Origin: Synechococcus sp. WH 5701
GTDB lineage: Bacteria; Cyanobacteriota; Cyanobacteriia; PCC-6307; Cyanobiaceae
Assembly (NCBI RefSeq): GCF_000153045.1
Contig: NZ_CH724159.1
Span: forward strand, 289,259 to 353,258
Direction: 5' to 3'
Length of the DNA: 64,000 nucleotides
Part shown: piece after piece, positions 31,417 to 40,180 of the stretch
Layout: each line of letters begins with the position of its first letter
Numbering within the stretch: the stretch's first letter is position 1
The notes under the pieces: generated by a model
Databases searched by the model: none
What the model was told of the DNA's origin: nothing
What the model saw: the letters and a program-made list of their open reading frames with translations, nothing else
Made by a program: the position numbers and the translations under genes

Positions 31417-32721
31417 TCAGAGGGTGCGCAGACAAGCCGCCACGCTCTGAACGTCACAGAGGGACTGGATCGCGGTGAGGGCCGCCTGGAATCGGGCCTC
31501 CTCCACTTCATGGGTGATGACCACGATTTCGGCCTGGCCGCCGCTGGCCTCCAGCTGCACGATCGACTGGATCGAGACCTCCTCCTGACCGAAGCAGCTG
31601 CCGATTCGGCCGATCACTCCGGCCTGGTCGCTGGTCTGCAGACGGACGTAGTTGCGGTGGCTGGTGCGGGCGCTGTCCACCAGACGGCAGCGGCGCCAGC
31701 GGCTGGCCGCCAGCAGCGGATCCAGCCCGCCGCCGGAGCCGCCCACCTGGCGGATGCCGGCGATGTTGAGGATGTCGGCCACCACGGCCGAGGCGGTGGG
31801 GCCTGCCCCTGCCCCGGGGCCGTAGAACATCACCCGCCCCACGGGATCTCCCTCCACCAGGATCGCGTTGTTGACCCCATTGACCACCGCCAGGGGATGG
31901 TCAGCGGGCACCAGCGTCGGGTGCACCCGTACATCGAGGCATTCGCTGCCATCTGCCGCGGTGCCCAGGTGCTGGGCCACAGCCAGCAGTTTCACCCGGT
32001 AGCCCAGTTGGCTGGCATAGCCCACATCCCTCGCCTGCAGGTCACTGATGCCGGCGGTGGGAATCAACGAACGCTCCACCGAGCCGCCGTAGGCCAGACC
32101 GGCGAGGATGGCGATCTTGTCGGCCGCGTCATCACCCTCCACATCGGCGGCGGGGTCGGCCTCGGCATAACCCAGCCTTTGGGCCTCCGCCAGCACCTCG
32201 GCGTAGGCGGCCCCCTCATCCGTCATGCGGCTGAGGATGTAGTTGGTGGTGCCGTTGATGATGCCGCTCACTCGGTGGATGCGGTTGCCTCCCAGGGATT
32301 GTTTGAGGGGCTCGATGATGGGAATCCCGCCACCCACCGCCGCTTCGATCAGCACGTAAACCCCCTGACGGGCCGCGGCATCGGCGATCTCCTCGCCATG
32401 GCGGGCGATCACGGCCTTGTTGGCCGTCACCACCGACTTACCTGCGGCAATCGCCGCGAGGATCAGGGTGCGGGCTGGCTCCAGACCTCCCATCACCTCC
32501 ACGACGATCTCCACCGAGGGATCGTTCACCACCTCGGCCGGGTCGGTGCAGAGCAACTCGGGAGCCAGGGCCACGGACCGGGGCCGGTTGAGATCGCGTA
32601 CGGCGATGCGGCGCAGCTCCAGCTCCGCCACCAGCGGATGGCGCCCTTCCGGGGAGGTGAGGATCTCGGCGACACCGGCTCCCACCGTGCCCAGACCGAG
32701 CAAGCCGATGCCAATGGTCAT
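31417..32721 (-). CDS. hom: Homoserine dehydrogenase
   Basis: Reduces aspartate semialdehyde to homoserine with NAD(P)H on the way to Thr and Met. 434 residues. NAD-binding motif GLLGLGTVGAGV at the start, VTANKAVIA, IIEPLKQSLGGNRIHRVSGI and GTTNYILSRMTDEG catalytic blocks, DVEGDDAADKIAILAGLAYG, then a C-terminal ACT domain (HRNYVRLQTSDQAGVIGRIG) for allosteric control. It ends 34 bases from sufE on the same strand. Confidence 0.97.
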   Translation of the reverse strand: MTIGIGLLGLGTVGAGVAEILTSPEGRHPLVAELELRRIAVRDLNRPRSVALAPELLCTDPAEVVNDPSVEIVVEVMGGLEPARTLILAAIAAGKSVVTANKAVIARHGEEIADAAARQGVYVLIEAAVGGGIPIIEPLKQSLGGNRIHRVSGIINGTTNYILSRMTDEGAAYAEVLAEAQRLGYAEADPAADVEGDDAADKIAILAGLAYGGSVERSLIPTAGISDLQARDVGYASQLGYRVKLLAVAQHLGTAADGSECLDVRVHPTLVPADHPLAVVNGVNNAILVEGDPVGRVMFYGPGAGAGPTASAVVADILNIAGIRQVGGSGGGLDPLLAASRWRRCRLVDSARTSHRNYVRLQTSDQAGVIGRIGSCFGQEEVSIQSIVQLEASGGQAEIVVITHEVEEARFQAALTAIQSLCDVQSVAACLRTL

Positions 32722-32755
32722 GCCGATTGCGCCGCGAAACCGATGATCCTAGAAA

Positions 32756-33175
32756 TCATTCCGTCGCCAGGCCCCTGGCCTGGGCCTGCATCATCTTCAG
32801 GATGTTCAGGAATCCATTGGCGCGGGAGGGGGTGAGGCTGGCCTGAAGGCCCGTCTCAGCCAGAAAACCGGGGTCCAGCCCAGCGGCCTGGTTTGGTTCC
32901 AGGCCCTCCAGACCGGCGATCAGCAGTGCCAGCAGCCCCTTGGTGATCTGGGCATCGGAATCCCCCTGCCAGTGGAGCTTGCCGTCGACCAGCTGCCCCA
33001 CCACATACACCTGGGAGACACAGCCCTTCACCTTGAACACCTCCTGACGGAATTCGTCGGGCAAGGGCGCAAGCTTCTTGGCCAGCCAGAGCACGTACTC
33101 GTAGCGGCGCTTGGGGTCACTGGTGCCGCGCAGTCGCTCCACGATCGCGTCGAGGCTGTCGCTGCCGGTGCTCAT
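32756..33175 (-). CDS. sufE: SufE sulfur acceptor for Fe-S cluster assembly
   Basis: 139 residues from the ATG at 33175. SufE takes sulfane sulfur from the cysteine desulfurase SufS. The active Cys lies in KVKGCVSQVYVVGQ, and the first helices (IVERLRGTSDPKRRYEYVLWLAKKL) and the NGFLNILKMMQAQA end match. The sufBCDS operon is not in the window. The gene lies upstream of hom and may be cotranscribed with it. Confidence 0.93.
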   Translation of the reverse strand: MSTGSDSLDAIVERLRGTSDPKRRYEYVLWLAKKLAPLPDEFRQEVFKVKGCVSQVYVVGQLVDGKLHWQGDSDAQITKGLLALLIAGLEGLEPNQAAGLDPGFLAETGLQASLTPSRANGFLNILKMMQAQARGLATE

Positions 33176-33218
33176 GGATGGGGCCAGGGCGGAAGTCGCC
33201 CCAGTGTGGCGCCTGCCC

Positions 33219-33740
33219 TCAGCTGCGGCGGCGCCGCTGCACCGCCAGACCACCCACCACAGCGCCCAGGCCGGTGATGCCGCCCATCAGTAGCAGCGAG
33301 CTGTGTTGATGGGCCGAGAACAGCGTGGACTTCAGCTCCGGATCGGCGCTGCTCACCCGATCGAGCTGCGCCTGGCCCGCTTGGGTGGGCACCTCGAGGA
33401 AGTCGCGGTGTCCGGGGCCCGCATCCACCTGCAACTCCCAGTCGCCATCGGCGCCGTGGGGCATGTTGAAGCTGAGGCGCCCCTGGGCATTCATCTGACC
33501 CACTTCCACGGGCTGTCCCCCATTGGGTGGCACCAGCCGCACCATGGCACCCTTCACGGGTTCCCCATTGGAGAAGTGGCTTTCAAGCATCAGCCCTTCC
33601 CTCAGGGATTCGAGCCGATCCAGGCTCGACTCGATCGCGTGGGCCTCGACCCTGCCTGGGGCCGCCATCAAGCCAACCAAAGTCCCCAGGGCTGGGAGGG
33701 CAAGCAGGCTGCAAAGCCGGGTGAAGTGTGGAGTCGTCAT
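33219..33740 (-). CDS. Exported protein with beta-sandwich domain and C-terminal membrane anchor
   Basis: 173 residues from the ATG at 33740. Signal peptide ending near GRVEAHA, a region with carboxypeptidase-regulatory/transthyretin-like pattern (GEPVKGAMVRLVPPNGGQPV, GRLSFNMPHGADGDWELQVDAGPGHR), and a terminal helix (LLLMGGITGLGAVVGGLAV) with a basic stop QRRRRS. The layout (leader starting with His after cleavage, Ig-like domain, anchor) resembles small periplasmic metal-uptake accessory proteins, but this is a weak guess. Confidence 0.7.
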   Translation of the reverse strand: MTTPHFTRLCSLLALPALGTLVGLMAAPGRVEAHAIESSLDRLESLREGLMLESHFSNGEPVKGAMVRLVPPNGGQPVEVGQMNAQGRLSFNMPHGADGDWELQVDAGPGHRDFLEVPTQAGQAQLDRVSSADPELKSTLFSAHQHSSLLLMGGITGLGAVVGGLAVQRRRRS

Positions 33741-33791
33741 CGGCAGGGCGTGGTCGCGTCCGAGGGGAGGCTCCCCAAAGCTAAAGCGTCT

Positions 33792-34064
33792 TCAGGAGGC
33801 CGACCAGCGGCTGCCGGCGGCCTGGCCCTTGCCGGCCTGAACCATGCGGACCATCGAGCTGACCATCATCGAGAGGGCTTCACTGGGCTGGGAGCGGTGG
33901 CCAAGCTCCGCGGCCATCACCCGCTCGGGCACCGTGCCGGACCCGATCGCGGTGGCACCGACGCGGCGGGCGGGTGATGGGCGGGAGTGATCGAAGCTGA
34001 GGTCCAAGGAAGCTGGGGGTCGCACCTGGGGATCCTGGCAAAGGATCGGCGCGTGGATCACCAC
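33792..34064 (-). CDS. Possible small protein of unknown function
   Basis: 90 residues if the GTG at 34064 is used, overlapping the upstream cyclo-ligase gene by seven bases. The first half is low-information (RPPASLDLSFDHSRPSPARR), while GSGTVPERVMAAELGHRSQ and SMMVSSMVRMVQAGKG look more protein-like. In a high-GC genome such an ORF can be chance. It fills the only gap above 300 bases (33741-34057). Confidence 0.35.
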   Translation of the reverse strand: MVIHAPILCQDPQVRPPASLDLSFDHSRPSPARRVGATAIGSGTVPERVMAAELGHRSQPSEALSMMVSSMVRMVQAGKGQAAGSRWSAS

Positions 34065-34666
34065 AGTCCGGGCCTCTCAACAGGTTGCAACCATTCGATC
34101 CCCCCGTCGCTGAGCCAACCGTCGAAGGGAACGTCCCACGGATCCCTCGGCAACTGCTCCACGGCGCAGGAGGCGGGGGCCACGATCAGGGCCGGCACCG
34201 AGCGCCAGCAGGGATCAGCCCGCAACCTGTCGAACCAGCCGCCGCCATAGCCCAGTCGGAAGCCGCGGCGGTCGAAGGCGAGGGCCGGCACCAGCAGCAG
34301 GCCAAGGGCCGTGGCCGGCAGCGGCGTCCCCGCCAGCGCTGGTGCCAGCACCCCCGCGGCATCGGGCTGGAGCGAATCCCCGGGCTGCCAGATTTCGTAG
34401 CGGAGCCTTCGCTCTCCTGCCGTAGGCCGGATGGCGGGCAGGGCCAGCCGGTCTGGAAGCACCCAGGCCAGCTCACGCAGATCCGGCTCACCTGCCAGGG
34501 GCCAGTAGAGCCCCAGCCGCTGGTCTGCCCTGACCATCGGGGGCACCCCACTCAGGGCCTGACCCAGCAGCAGCCGCTGCTGCGCCTCAGGCTGATCAGC
34601 CCGCCGCTGGCGGAAGTGCCGGCGCCAGAGGGGTTTGGGGTCGCCCAGCCCCGGTTCGCCCGCCAT
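34058..34666 (-). CDS. 5-formyltetrahydrofolate cyclo-ligase
   Basis: 202 residues from the ATG at 34666, sharing one base with the ruvC stop (TGATG). Converts 5-formyl-THF to 5,10-methenyl-THF using ATP. The signature GYGGGWFDRLRAD near residue 141 and the preceding ALAFDRRGFRLG are diagnostic; the N-terminal WRRHFRQRRADQPEAQQ carries the basic ATP-contact helix. Length is normal. Confidence 0.92.
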   Translation of the reverse strand: MAGEPGLGDPKPLWRRHFRQRRADQPEAQQRLLLGQALSGVPPMVRADQRLGLYWPLAGEPDLRELAWVLPDRLALPAIRPTAGERRLRYEIWQPGDSLQPDAAGVLAPALAGTPLPATALGLLLVPALAFDRRGFRLGYGGGWFDRLRADPCWRSVPALIVAPASCAVEQLPRDPWDVPFDGWLSDGGIEWLQPVERPGLW

Positions 34667-35127
34667 CAGCGCTGAAACCAGCCGGTGAGGGCCACGGCCA
34701 GGGCATCGGCGGCGTCATCGGGGCGGGGGGGATGCGCCAGGTCCAGTTCCCTCATCACGGCATCAAGCACGTCGTTCTTGTCGGCATGGCCGGAGCCTGT
34801 GAGCGCCTGCTTGATCTGCATCGGTGGGAACTCCACCACCGGCACCCGCAGCCTGGCCAGGGTCATCATCACCACCCCCCGGGCCTGCACGACGGAAATG
34901 GTGGTGCTGGAGCGGTAAAAGAAGAATTTCTCGACGGAGGCCAGCTCGGGGCTCCAGCGGCGCACCAGCCAGCGCAGGTCGCGGGCGATCTCCACCAGCC
35001 GCTCCCCCTCAGGCGTGCCGGCCTCGGTGCGGATCATTCCGCAATCCAGCAGTCGCTGGGGCGGACCGGTCTCGATCAGGCCATAGCCGACACGGGCCAG
35101 GCCAGGATCGATGCCGAGGATGCGCAA
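34666..35127 (-). CDS. ruvC: Holliday junction resolvase RuvC
   Basis: Cuts four-way DNA junctions symmetrically after RuvAB migration. 153 residues from a TTG start at 35127. RNase-H-like fold: first Asp in [14 protein letters not shown], Glu in [21 protein letters not shown], and the last Asp pair in [13 protein letters not shown]. It is four bases after the chlI stop; ruvC downstream of chlI is common in this group. Confidence 0.95.
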   Translation of the reverse strand: MRILGIDPGLARVGYGLIETGPPQRLLDCGMIRTEAGTPEGERLVEIARDLRWLVRRWSPELASVEKFFFYRSSTTISVVQARGVVMMTLARLRVPVVEFPPMQIKQALTGSGHADKNDVLDAVMRELDLAHPPRPDDAADALAVALTGWFQR

Positions 35128-35131
35128 GGTC

Positions 35132-36217
35132 TCAGGCCGCCAGGGCCAGCTGGAAGGCGTCGCGGGCGATGTCGGCCATCTCGAAGATCTTGCAGAACAC
35201 CTTGATCACGCGATCACCGGAATCGATCTGCTCCAGCGGATCCTTGCGCAGCCGGTGGCGCAAGCAGCAGGCCACCACCCGCGCCACGTCGTCGTCGCTC
35301 ACTTCGGTGCGGCCTTCGAAGGCGGCCAGGGCCCTGGCCGCCCGGTTGGTGACGATGTCGCCGCGCAGGCCGTCCACATCCAGCTCGCCGCAGACCGCCG
35401 AGATGCGGATGCGCAGATCAGGATCGATCAGCACCTGGGGCAGCCGTTGCTGGGCGTCCACCACCCGTTGCTGCAGCGCGTCCTGGGTGGCTTGGTGGTG
35501 GCTGTTGAAGCCATCGGGATCGCTGTCGTAGCCGGTGCGCTGGTCCACCACCTGCACCCGCAGCTCCGGATCGCGCACCGTGCGCACTTCCACGCTCATG
35601 CCGAAGCGATCGAGCAGCTGGGGCCTCAGTTCCCCTTCCTCGGGGTTGCCGGAGCCGATCAGCACAAAGCGGGCCGGGTGGCGCACCGACACCCCCTCCC
35701 GCTCGACCGTGTTCCAGCCGGAAGCGGCCGAATCCAGCAGAACGTCCACCAGGTGGTCGTCGAGCAGGTTCACCTCATCGACGTAGAGCAGGCCGCGGTT
35801 GGCCTTGGCCAGCAGGCCCGGCTCGAAGGCACGCACCCCTTCGCTCAGGGCTTTCTCAATGTCGATCGTTCCGCAGAGGCGGTCTTCGGTGGCGCCCAGG
35901 GGCAGGTCCACCATCGGCACCTGGCGCGGCTCCACAGGTAGCGCTTCGCCGCTCTCGGCCCGCTGGCGCACCTCGGCGCTCTGAAGGTCGGGGTCGCTGG
36001 GGGAGCTGTTGTAGGGATCGCCGGCAACGACGTCGATCTCCGGCAGCAGATCTGCGAGGGCGCGGATCGTGGTGGATTTACCCGTGCCCCGGTCGCCCAT
36101 GATCATCACCCCGCCGATGCGGGGATCGATCACGTTCAACAGCAGGGCGAGCTTCATCTCCTCCTGGCCGACGATGGCGGTGAAGGGGAACGCCCTGCGT
36201 TTGCGGGTCTGACTCAC
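35132..36217 (-). CDS. chlI: Magnesium chelatase subunit ChlI
   Basis: AAA+ motor that, with ChlD and ChlH, inserts Mg into protoporphyrin IX as the first committed chlorophyll step. 361 residues from the GTG at 36217, which overlaps the DUF3370 stop (GTGA). [19 protein letters not shown], Walker [19 protein letters not shown]-like insert, Walker [21 protein letters not shown], sensor 1 [20 protein letters not shown] (arginine finger nearby) are all present. Reading further upstream in the same frame passes antisense over DUF3370 and is spurious. Confidence 0.96.
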   Translation of the reverse strand: MSQTRKRRAFPFTAIVGQEEMKLALLLNVIDPRIGGVMIMGDRGTGKSTTIRALADLLPEIDVVAGDPYNSSPSDPDLQSAEVRQRAESGEALPVEPRQVPMVDLPLGATEDRLCGTIDIEKALSEGVRAFEPGLLAKANRGLLYVDEVNLLDDHLVDVLLDSAASGWNTVEREGVSVRHPARFVLIGSGNPEEGELRPQLLDRFGMSVEVRTVRDPELRVQVVDQRTGYDSDPDGFNSHHQATQDALQQRVVDAQQRLPQVLIDPDLRIRISAVCGELDVDGLRGDIVTNRAARALAAFEGRTEVSDDDVARVVACCLRHRLRKDPLEQIDSGDRVIKVFCKIFEMADIARDAFQLALAA

Positions 36218-37680
36218 GGACGGGGGGCCGGCACGGATCCGGATTGTTTCACAGCTGCCTGTGGGAGCACTGGAGCGGGCAGCAGGCTCAGCACCTGCGG
36301 GGGTGTGGCGTCGGCGGGGTAGATCAGCCTCACCCTCACCTGGCGCTGCTGGCCGGGGGCCAGGCTGATGCGCCCGAGGCTGGGGCCCTTCTCGCCCTGG
36401 CGCTGCACCAGATGGAACCAGCGCCGGCCGGCGGGACGCCCCGCCGGCCCATCCAGCCCGCTCACCTCCACCGTGCCGCGAAAGACCACCGCCCTCGGTG
36501 GGGTGAGGTTGAAGCGCAGGCCGCCCTCGGGCTTGTCGGTTTTGCGAGGGGATTCGAGGGCCAGATCGAGGGCCACCGGGGCCTTGGTGTTGTTCACCAG
36601 GGGGAGGGTCAGGTCGTACTCCACGCCGTAGTTGCCATGCGCGGCCCAGGCGGTGCCCGGGTAGAAGGCCTGCAGTTCGGCGGTCTGCACCTGGCCGCTG
36701 CCAAGGCTGCCCCGCTCCAGCGAGGCGATCGGCCAGGACACCGGCGCACTGCGCACGGAGAGCGACTTGGTGCCCGGATCGGTGAGCCGGGCGCTCCAGC
36801 GGCTGCCCGTCTGCACGCCGCTCACCCGCGAATAGATGATGCCCCCGGGCTGTCCCCTGGGCGTGGGTACGTGTTCCTTGGCGCTGAGCCCGGCGCGCAG
36901 CAGGCGGCTCCAGACCTCCGGCTCCGGTGGCTGCTCGCCCCCGAAGGCGGCCAGGGTGGCCAACTCCACGGGGCCGTCGCTCTCCAGCCGCAGCTGCAGG
37001 TTGCGGCCGTTGAGCAGGGGATCGAGCCCCTTCACGGGAATCGGCAGGGCCAGCAGGGTGGTGAGCTGCCCCGGGGCCAGGCTCCATTCCTGGGGAATCC
37101 CGGCTCCGCGGCGGTTCTGCAGCAGTTCGGCGGCCACCCGTGAGCCGGGGCCTGCGAACACCGACGTGCCGTCGTGGGGCATCAGGGGCGGCAGCGGCAG
37201 GAAGGGAGCCGCCGGCTGGCTCGGGTCGCTCGACTGGGAGAGGGCCGTGGATCCAGCCAGCACCCGCAGCCGCACCGGCCTGCTGCTCACCGGGGCGGCC
37301 ACCACCCCCAGCCAGAGCACCGAGTCGAGGGTTTCCGGCCGGCCGGCATAGACGTGATGGCTGAACAGGTCGAAGCGTCCCTGCAGGGGAACATTCAGGT
37401 GTGCGTCTGGGCTGGAGAACGGCTGGCCCGAGAGGGTTCCGCGGCCGTTGAAGGTGGAGAGCAGGATGCCGGGCTGGATGATCAGCTCGGGGTTGTTGTC
37501 GTTGACCACCGCCACCCGATCGAGCCCGCCGCTGAGGGGACGCACCTGCTGGGTTCTCAGCTCGGTGCTGGGGGCCACGGCCGGTGCTGGAGCAGGTGCC
37601 GGGACCGCCGCAGGGGCTTTGTTGGCCTGGGCCAAGCCTGCAGTGAGCAGCAGGCCGGCGGCCGTGGTCAGGAAGGGCAT
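36214..37680 (-). CDS. DUF3370 exported protein
   Basis: 488 residues from the ATG at 37680. Signal peptide (FLTTAAGLLLTAGLAQA), then a Pro/Ala-rich linker (APAAVPAPAPAPAVAP), then the long beta-rich body that I recognise as the cyanobacterial DUF3370 family (VVNDNNPELIIQPGILLSTF near residue 58; WAAHGNYGVEYDLTLPLVNNT near 350). It is periplasmic and of unknown function. Its stop overlaps the chlI start, an odd partner for a cytosolic chelatase subunit. Confidence 0.85.
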   Translation of the reverse strand: MPFLTTAAGLLLTAGLAQANKAPAAVPAPAPAPAVAPSTELRTQQVRPLSGGLDRVAVVNDNNPELIIQPGILLSTFNGRGTLSGQPFSSPDAHLNVPLQGRFDLFSHHVYAGRPETLDSVLWLGVVAAPVSSRPVRLRVLAGSTALSQSSDPSQPAAPFLPLPPLMPHDGTSVFAGPGSRVAAELLQNRRGAGIPQEWSLAPGQLTTLLALPIPVKGLDPLLNGRNLQLRLESDGPVELATLAAFGGEQPPEPEVWSRLLRAGLSAKEHVPTPRGQPGGIIYSRVSGVQTGSRWSARLTDPGTKSLSVRSAPVSWPIASLERGSLGSGQVQTAELQAFYPGTAWAAHGNYGVEYDLTLPLVNNTKAPVALDLALESPRKTDKPEGGLRFNLTPPRAVVFRGTVEVSGLDGPAGRPAGRRWFHLVQRQGEKGPSLGRISLAPGQQRQVRVRLIYPADATPPQVLSLLPAPVLPQAAVKQSGSVPAPRP

Positions 37681-37686
37681 CAGACC

Positions 37687-38775
37687 TCAGCGCGGTTGGG
37701 GAGAGGGATCGCTGCGATCCACGAGGGTTTGGCTCACGGCGGCGGCCATGGCCCGGATCAGATCGGTGGAGCGGGGGTCGTTGAACGGGCCTTTGACCAT
37801 GAACCCTGCCACGGCTCTCTTGCCGTTGGGGAGTTCGATCAGTCCGGCGTCGGCATAGGCGATGCCGATGTCGCCGGTTTTGTTGAGCACGGTCAGTCCC
37901 CGGGCCATCAGCTCGCTGTCGGGGTCGCTGGAGGCGCCCCCCAGACCCTTAAGCAGTCCGGCGGGCAGGAGCGTGTTGGTGCGGGAGGTGGCCATGATCG
38001 TGCGGAAATGGTCGCGGGCCCGCGGACTGAGCTTCTCGCCGATGTCCACCAGGGCGATCGAGCGGGCCAGGTCGCGGGGGCTGGTGGTGTTGGTGCCGTC
38101 GAGATCGGGCAGCCAGTTGTTGACCACCGTGGCGGGCAAGCCCAGGGCCTGGAAGTGGGCATTGGTGGCGGCCTTGCCGCCGAGGCGCTTGATCAGCAGG
38201 TTGGTGGCGCTGTTGTCGCTCACCCGGATCATTTCGGTGGCGGCTTCATAGAACGGGAAGCGGGTGCCCAGTGGCCGGCTGGCCATCCAGCCGGCACCCC
38301 CGCCCATCACCTCTTTGGTCAGAGGTAGCGGTTCGTTCCAGCGCAGCTTGCCGGCGTCGAGGTCGTCGAGGGCCGCCAGCAGGATCGGGGTCTTGATCGA
38401 GCTCGCCGCCGGCAGGGGCGTGTCGGGATTGAGCTGGGCAAAACGGCCGTCATCCAGCACCAGCAGGAAGCCGCCCACCTTGAGATCCTTCTGCTCGGCG
38501 GCCAGGGCCTTCCAGCGCTGGCTGAGCTTGGTGAGCTCCACCCGGGGCTCGAAGCGGCCCAGAGCCAGGCCCCCCTTGGGGGTGGGCACCGGTGAGCTGG
38601 CGCTGCTGGCCTTGGGGGCTTCCATCGCCCCCTGGGCCAGCTTCGGAGCCAGTTGTTTCAAGGCGGTGCCGGTGAGCACCCCGAGACCAAGACCCATCAC
38701 CAGCAGGCGCAGGACAAGGGCGAGGGGTTGGAACCAGCCGGGTGATCCGGAACGGGGGGAGCGGCCCGAACGCAC
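37687..38775 (-). CDS. Class-A-beta-lactamase-fold serine hydrolase (probable peptidoglycan enzyme)
   Basis: 362 residues from the GTG at 38775. An N-terminal membrane anchor (about 17-40) and Ser/Pro linker precede the catalytic domain. The three serine-acyltransferase motifs are present: SxxK as SSIK (about residue 125), SDN in RVSDNSATNLL, and KTG in LNKTGDIG. Where class A enzymes read EPELN, this one reads LPDLD, so the deacylating Glu is missing. It is therefore more likely a DD-peptidase-like or binding protein than a true beta-lactamase. It ends 6 bases before the start of the downstream DUF3370 gene. Confidence 0.85.
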   Translation of the reverse strand: MRSGRSPRSGSPGWFQPLALVLRLLVMGLGLGVLTGTALKQLAPKLAQGAMEAPKASSASSPVPTPKGGLALGRFEPRVELTKLSQRWKALAAEQKDLKVGGFLLVLDDGRFAQLNPDTPLPAASSIKTPILLAALDDLDAGKLRWNEPLPLTKEVMGGGAGWMASRPLGTRFPFYEAATEMIRVSDNSATNLLIKRLGGKAATNAHFQALGLPATVVNNWLPDLDGTNTTSPRDLARSIALVDIGEKLSPRARDHFRTIMATSRTNTLLPAGLLKGLGGASSDPDSELMARGLTVLNKTGDIGIAYADAGLIELPNGKRAVAGFMVKGPFNDPRSTDLIRAMAAAVSQTLVDRSDPSPQPR

Positions 38776-38808
38776 GATGAAGCCAGAGGCGACGGAGATT
38801 TCAGGACC

Positions 38809-39597
38809 TTAGGGGGTTCCCCGCTGGCTGGCCCAGCGCAGCTGGCGGACCATCCCCCGGACCAGGGCCACTTCCTCGGCGCTGATCTGGGCCCGCTGCA
38901 GCAGCGCCCGCAGCTTGGCCATCCGGGCATGGGCCGTGTGAGGGAGCAGAAACCCCACCTCCAACAGCAGCTCCTCGGCATCGGCCAGGGCGGCTTCGAG
39001 CAACTCCCGGCTGGCGGGTTCCGGCCTGATCACGGGGGCCGGACCGCTTGGCCGGCGTTCAGTGCCCCCCTGCTGGCAGCGGCGCAGCTCATGCAGGGTG
39101 ATGGCCACCGCATGGGAGAGGTTGAGGGAGGTGTAACCGTCGTCGGTGCTGATCCGCAGAATGCGGCCCGCCTGGAGCAGTTCGTCGGTGCTCAGGCCCC
39201 GGTCTTCCCGCCCGAAGACCAGCGCTGGGGCGCTGGGCCGTTCCGACGGCCCAGGCCCGGCCTGGTGCTCCAGCAGCCAGGGGATGGCCTCGGCGGGACC
39301 TTCGATGGGCACGGCCTGAGAGTCCACCCGTCCACTGGCGGCGACCACCCGGGTGCGGTCGGCGATGGCCGCCGCCAGATCCGGATAGAGCTGGGCGCGC
39401 TCCAGCAACGCCCCGCCGTGGACGGCCATGCGTCTCGCTTCCTCGCCGAGGTGATCGCAGCGGGGGGCCACCAATCGCAAGTCCTGAAGCGCGAAATTGG
39501 CGCACAGCCTGGCCACGCTGCCCACATTCAGGGGGCCTGCGGGTTCCACCAGCACCAGGGCCAGCCCAGGGTGGCCAGGCGTCGCGCCGCCCCTCAC
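38809..39597 (-). CDS. SpoU/TrmH-type RNA 2-prime-O-methyltransferase (TrmJ-like)
   Basis: 262 residues from the GTG at 39597, overlapping the cytM stop (GTGA). SPOUT knot motifs: VLVEPAGPLNVGSVARLCANF (motif 1), LVFGREDRGLSTDEL (motif 2) and TSLNLSHAVAITLHEL (motif 3). The C-terminal helical extension (ELLLEVGFLLPHTAHARMAKLRALL) resembles TrmJ, which methylates tRNA position 32. An rRNA substrate cannot be excluded. Longer in-frame reading upstream lies over cytM. Confidence 0.9.
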   Translation of the reverse strand: MRGGATPGHPGLALVLVEPAGPLNVGSVARLCANFALQDLRLVAPRCDHLGEEARRMAVHGGALLERAQLYPDLAAAIADRTRVVAASGRVDSQAVPIEGPAEAIPWLLEHQAGPGPSERPSAPALVFGREDRGLSTDELLQAGRILRISTDDGYTSLNLSHAVAITLHELRRCQQGGTERRPSGPAPVIRPEPASRELLEAALADAEELLLEVGFLLPHTAHARMAKLRALLQRAQISAEEVALVRGMVRQLRWASQRGTP

Positions 39598-39992
39598 TCC
39601 AGGCTGTGCAGATGGGCCAGGAGGTCGGCCATGGCCTGGGGTTCGGGCTGGAAGCGAGGCATCGGTGGAGTGCGGCCGCTCACGACCTGGCGGATCAACT
39701 GGCGGTCGCTGCGGCGCTGGCTGACCCCGTGCAGGCTGGGGCCCACCAGCCCCTGGGCGGCGATGCCGTGGCAGCCGGCGCAGTTCATCCGAAAGAGGCG
39801 ACCACCGGTCTCGAGCGAGCCCGAAAGCTCCAGGGTGCGCCGGGTGTAGGGGTCGCTGCGGGCCGCCGGCAGGACGAGCAGCAGCAGCAGGATGCAGCCG
39901 GCTGCGGCCAGAAGCACCAGAGCGGTGATCAGGCCTTGGCGCTGCACCGGCGCCGGGGTGGCCTCCAGGATGGTGGAAGGATCGCCGGTCAC
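39594..39992 (-). CDS. cytM: Cytochrome cM
   Basis: 132 residues from the GTG at 39992. An uncleaved N-terminal helix ([21 protein letters not shown]) anchors a mono-haem c domain with CAGCH (near residue 71) and an axial Met in TPPMPRF. Cyanobacterial CytM modulates respiratory and photosynthetic electron flow under stress or in heterotrophic growth. Its location between an RNA methylase and petG is the usual one in this group. Confidence 0.9.
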   Translation of the reverse strand: MTGDPSTILEATPAPVQRQGLITALVLLAAAGCILLLLLVLPAARSDPYTRRTLELSGSLETGGRLFRMNCAGCHGIAAQGLVGPSLHGVSQRRSDRQLIRQVVSGRTPPMPRFQPEPQAMADLLAHLHSLE

Positions 39993-40065
39993 GGATCACT
40001 CGGAAGACTCACCCAGCCTGCCTTGGCCGTGGGAGAATTGCGTCAGGCACGACTTCACGCTCCCG

Positions 40066-40179
40066 ATGATCGAACCCCTCCTCTGCGGCATCGTTCTGGG
40101 TTTGATCCCGATCACCCTGGTGGGCCTGTTCGTGGCGGCCTGGAACCAGTACCGCCGTGGCAGCGCCTTGGGCGGCTGA
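40066..40179 (+). CDS. petG: Cytochrome b6f subunit V, PetG
   Basis: 37 residues from the ATG at 40066: one membrane helix opening [20 protein letters not shown] and a short stromal tail [14 protein letters not shown]. This is the classic PetG sequence. PetG helps stabilise the b6f dimer. It is divergent from cytM and convergent with rsmD, whose stop is 1 base away. Confidence 0.95.
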   Translation: MIEPLLCGIVLGLIPITLVGLFVAAWNQYRRGSALGG

Positions 40180-40180
40180 G

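Noticed and set aside
36218-37087. N-terminal extension of chlI by 290 codons
   Set aside because: Lies in the wrong frame over DUF3370; sequence is Arg/Pro/Gly noise, and the GTG at 36217 gives the normal ChlI start.
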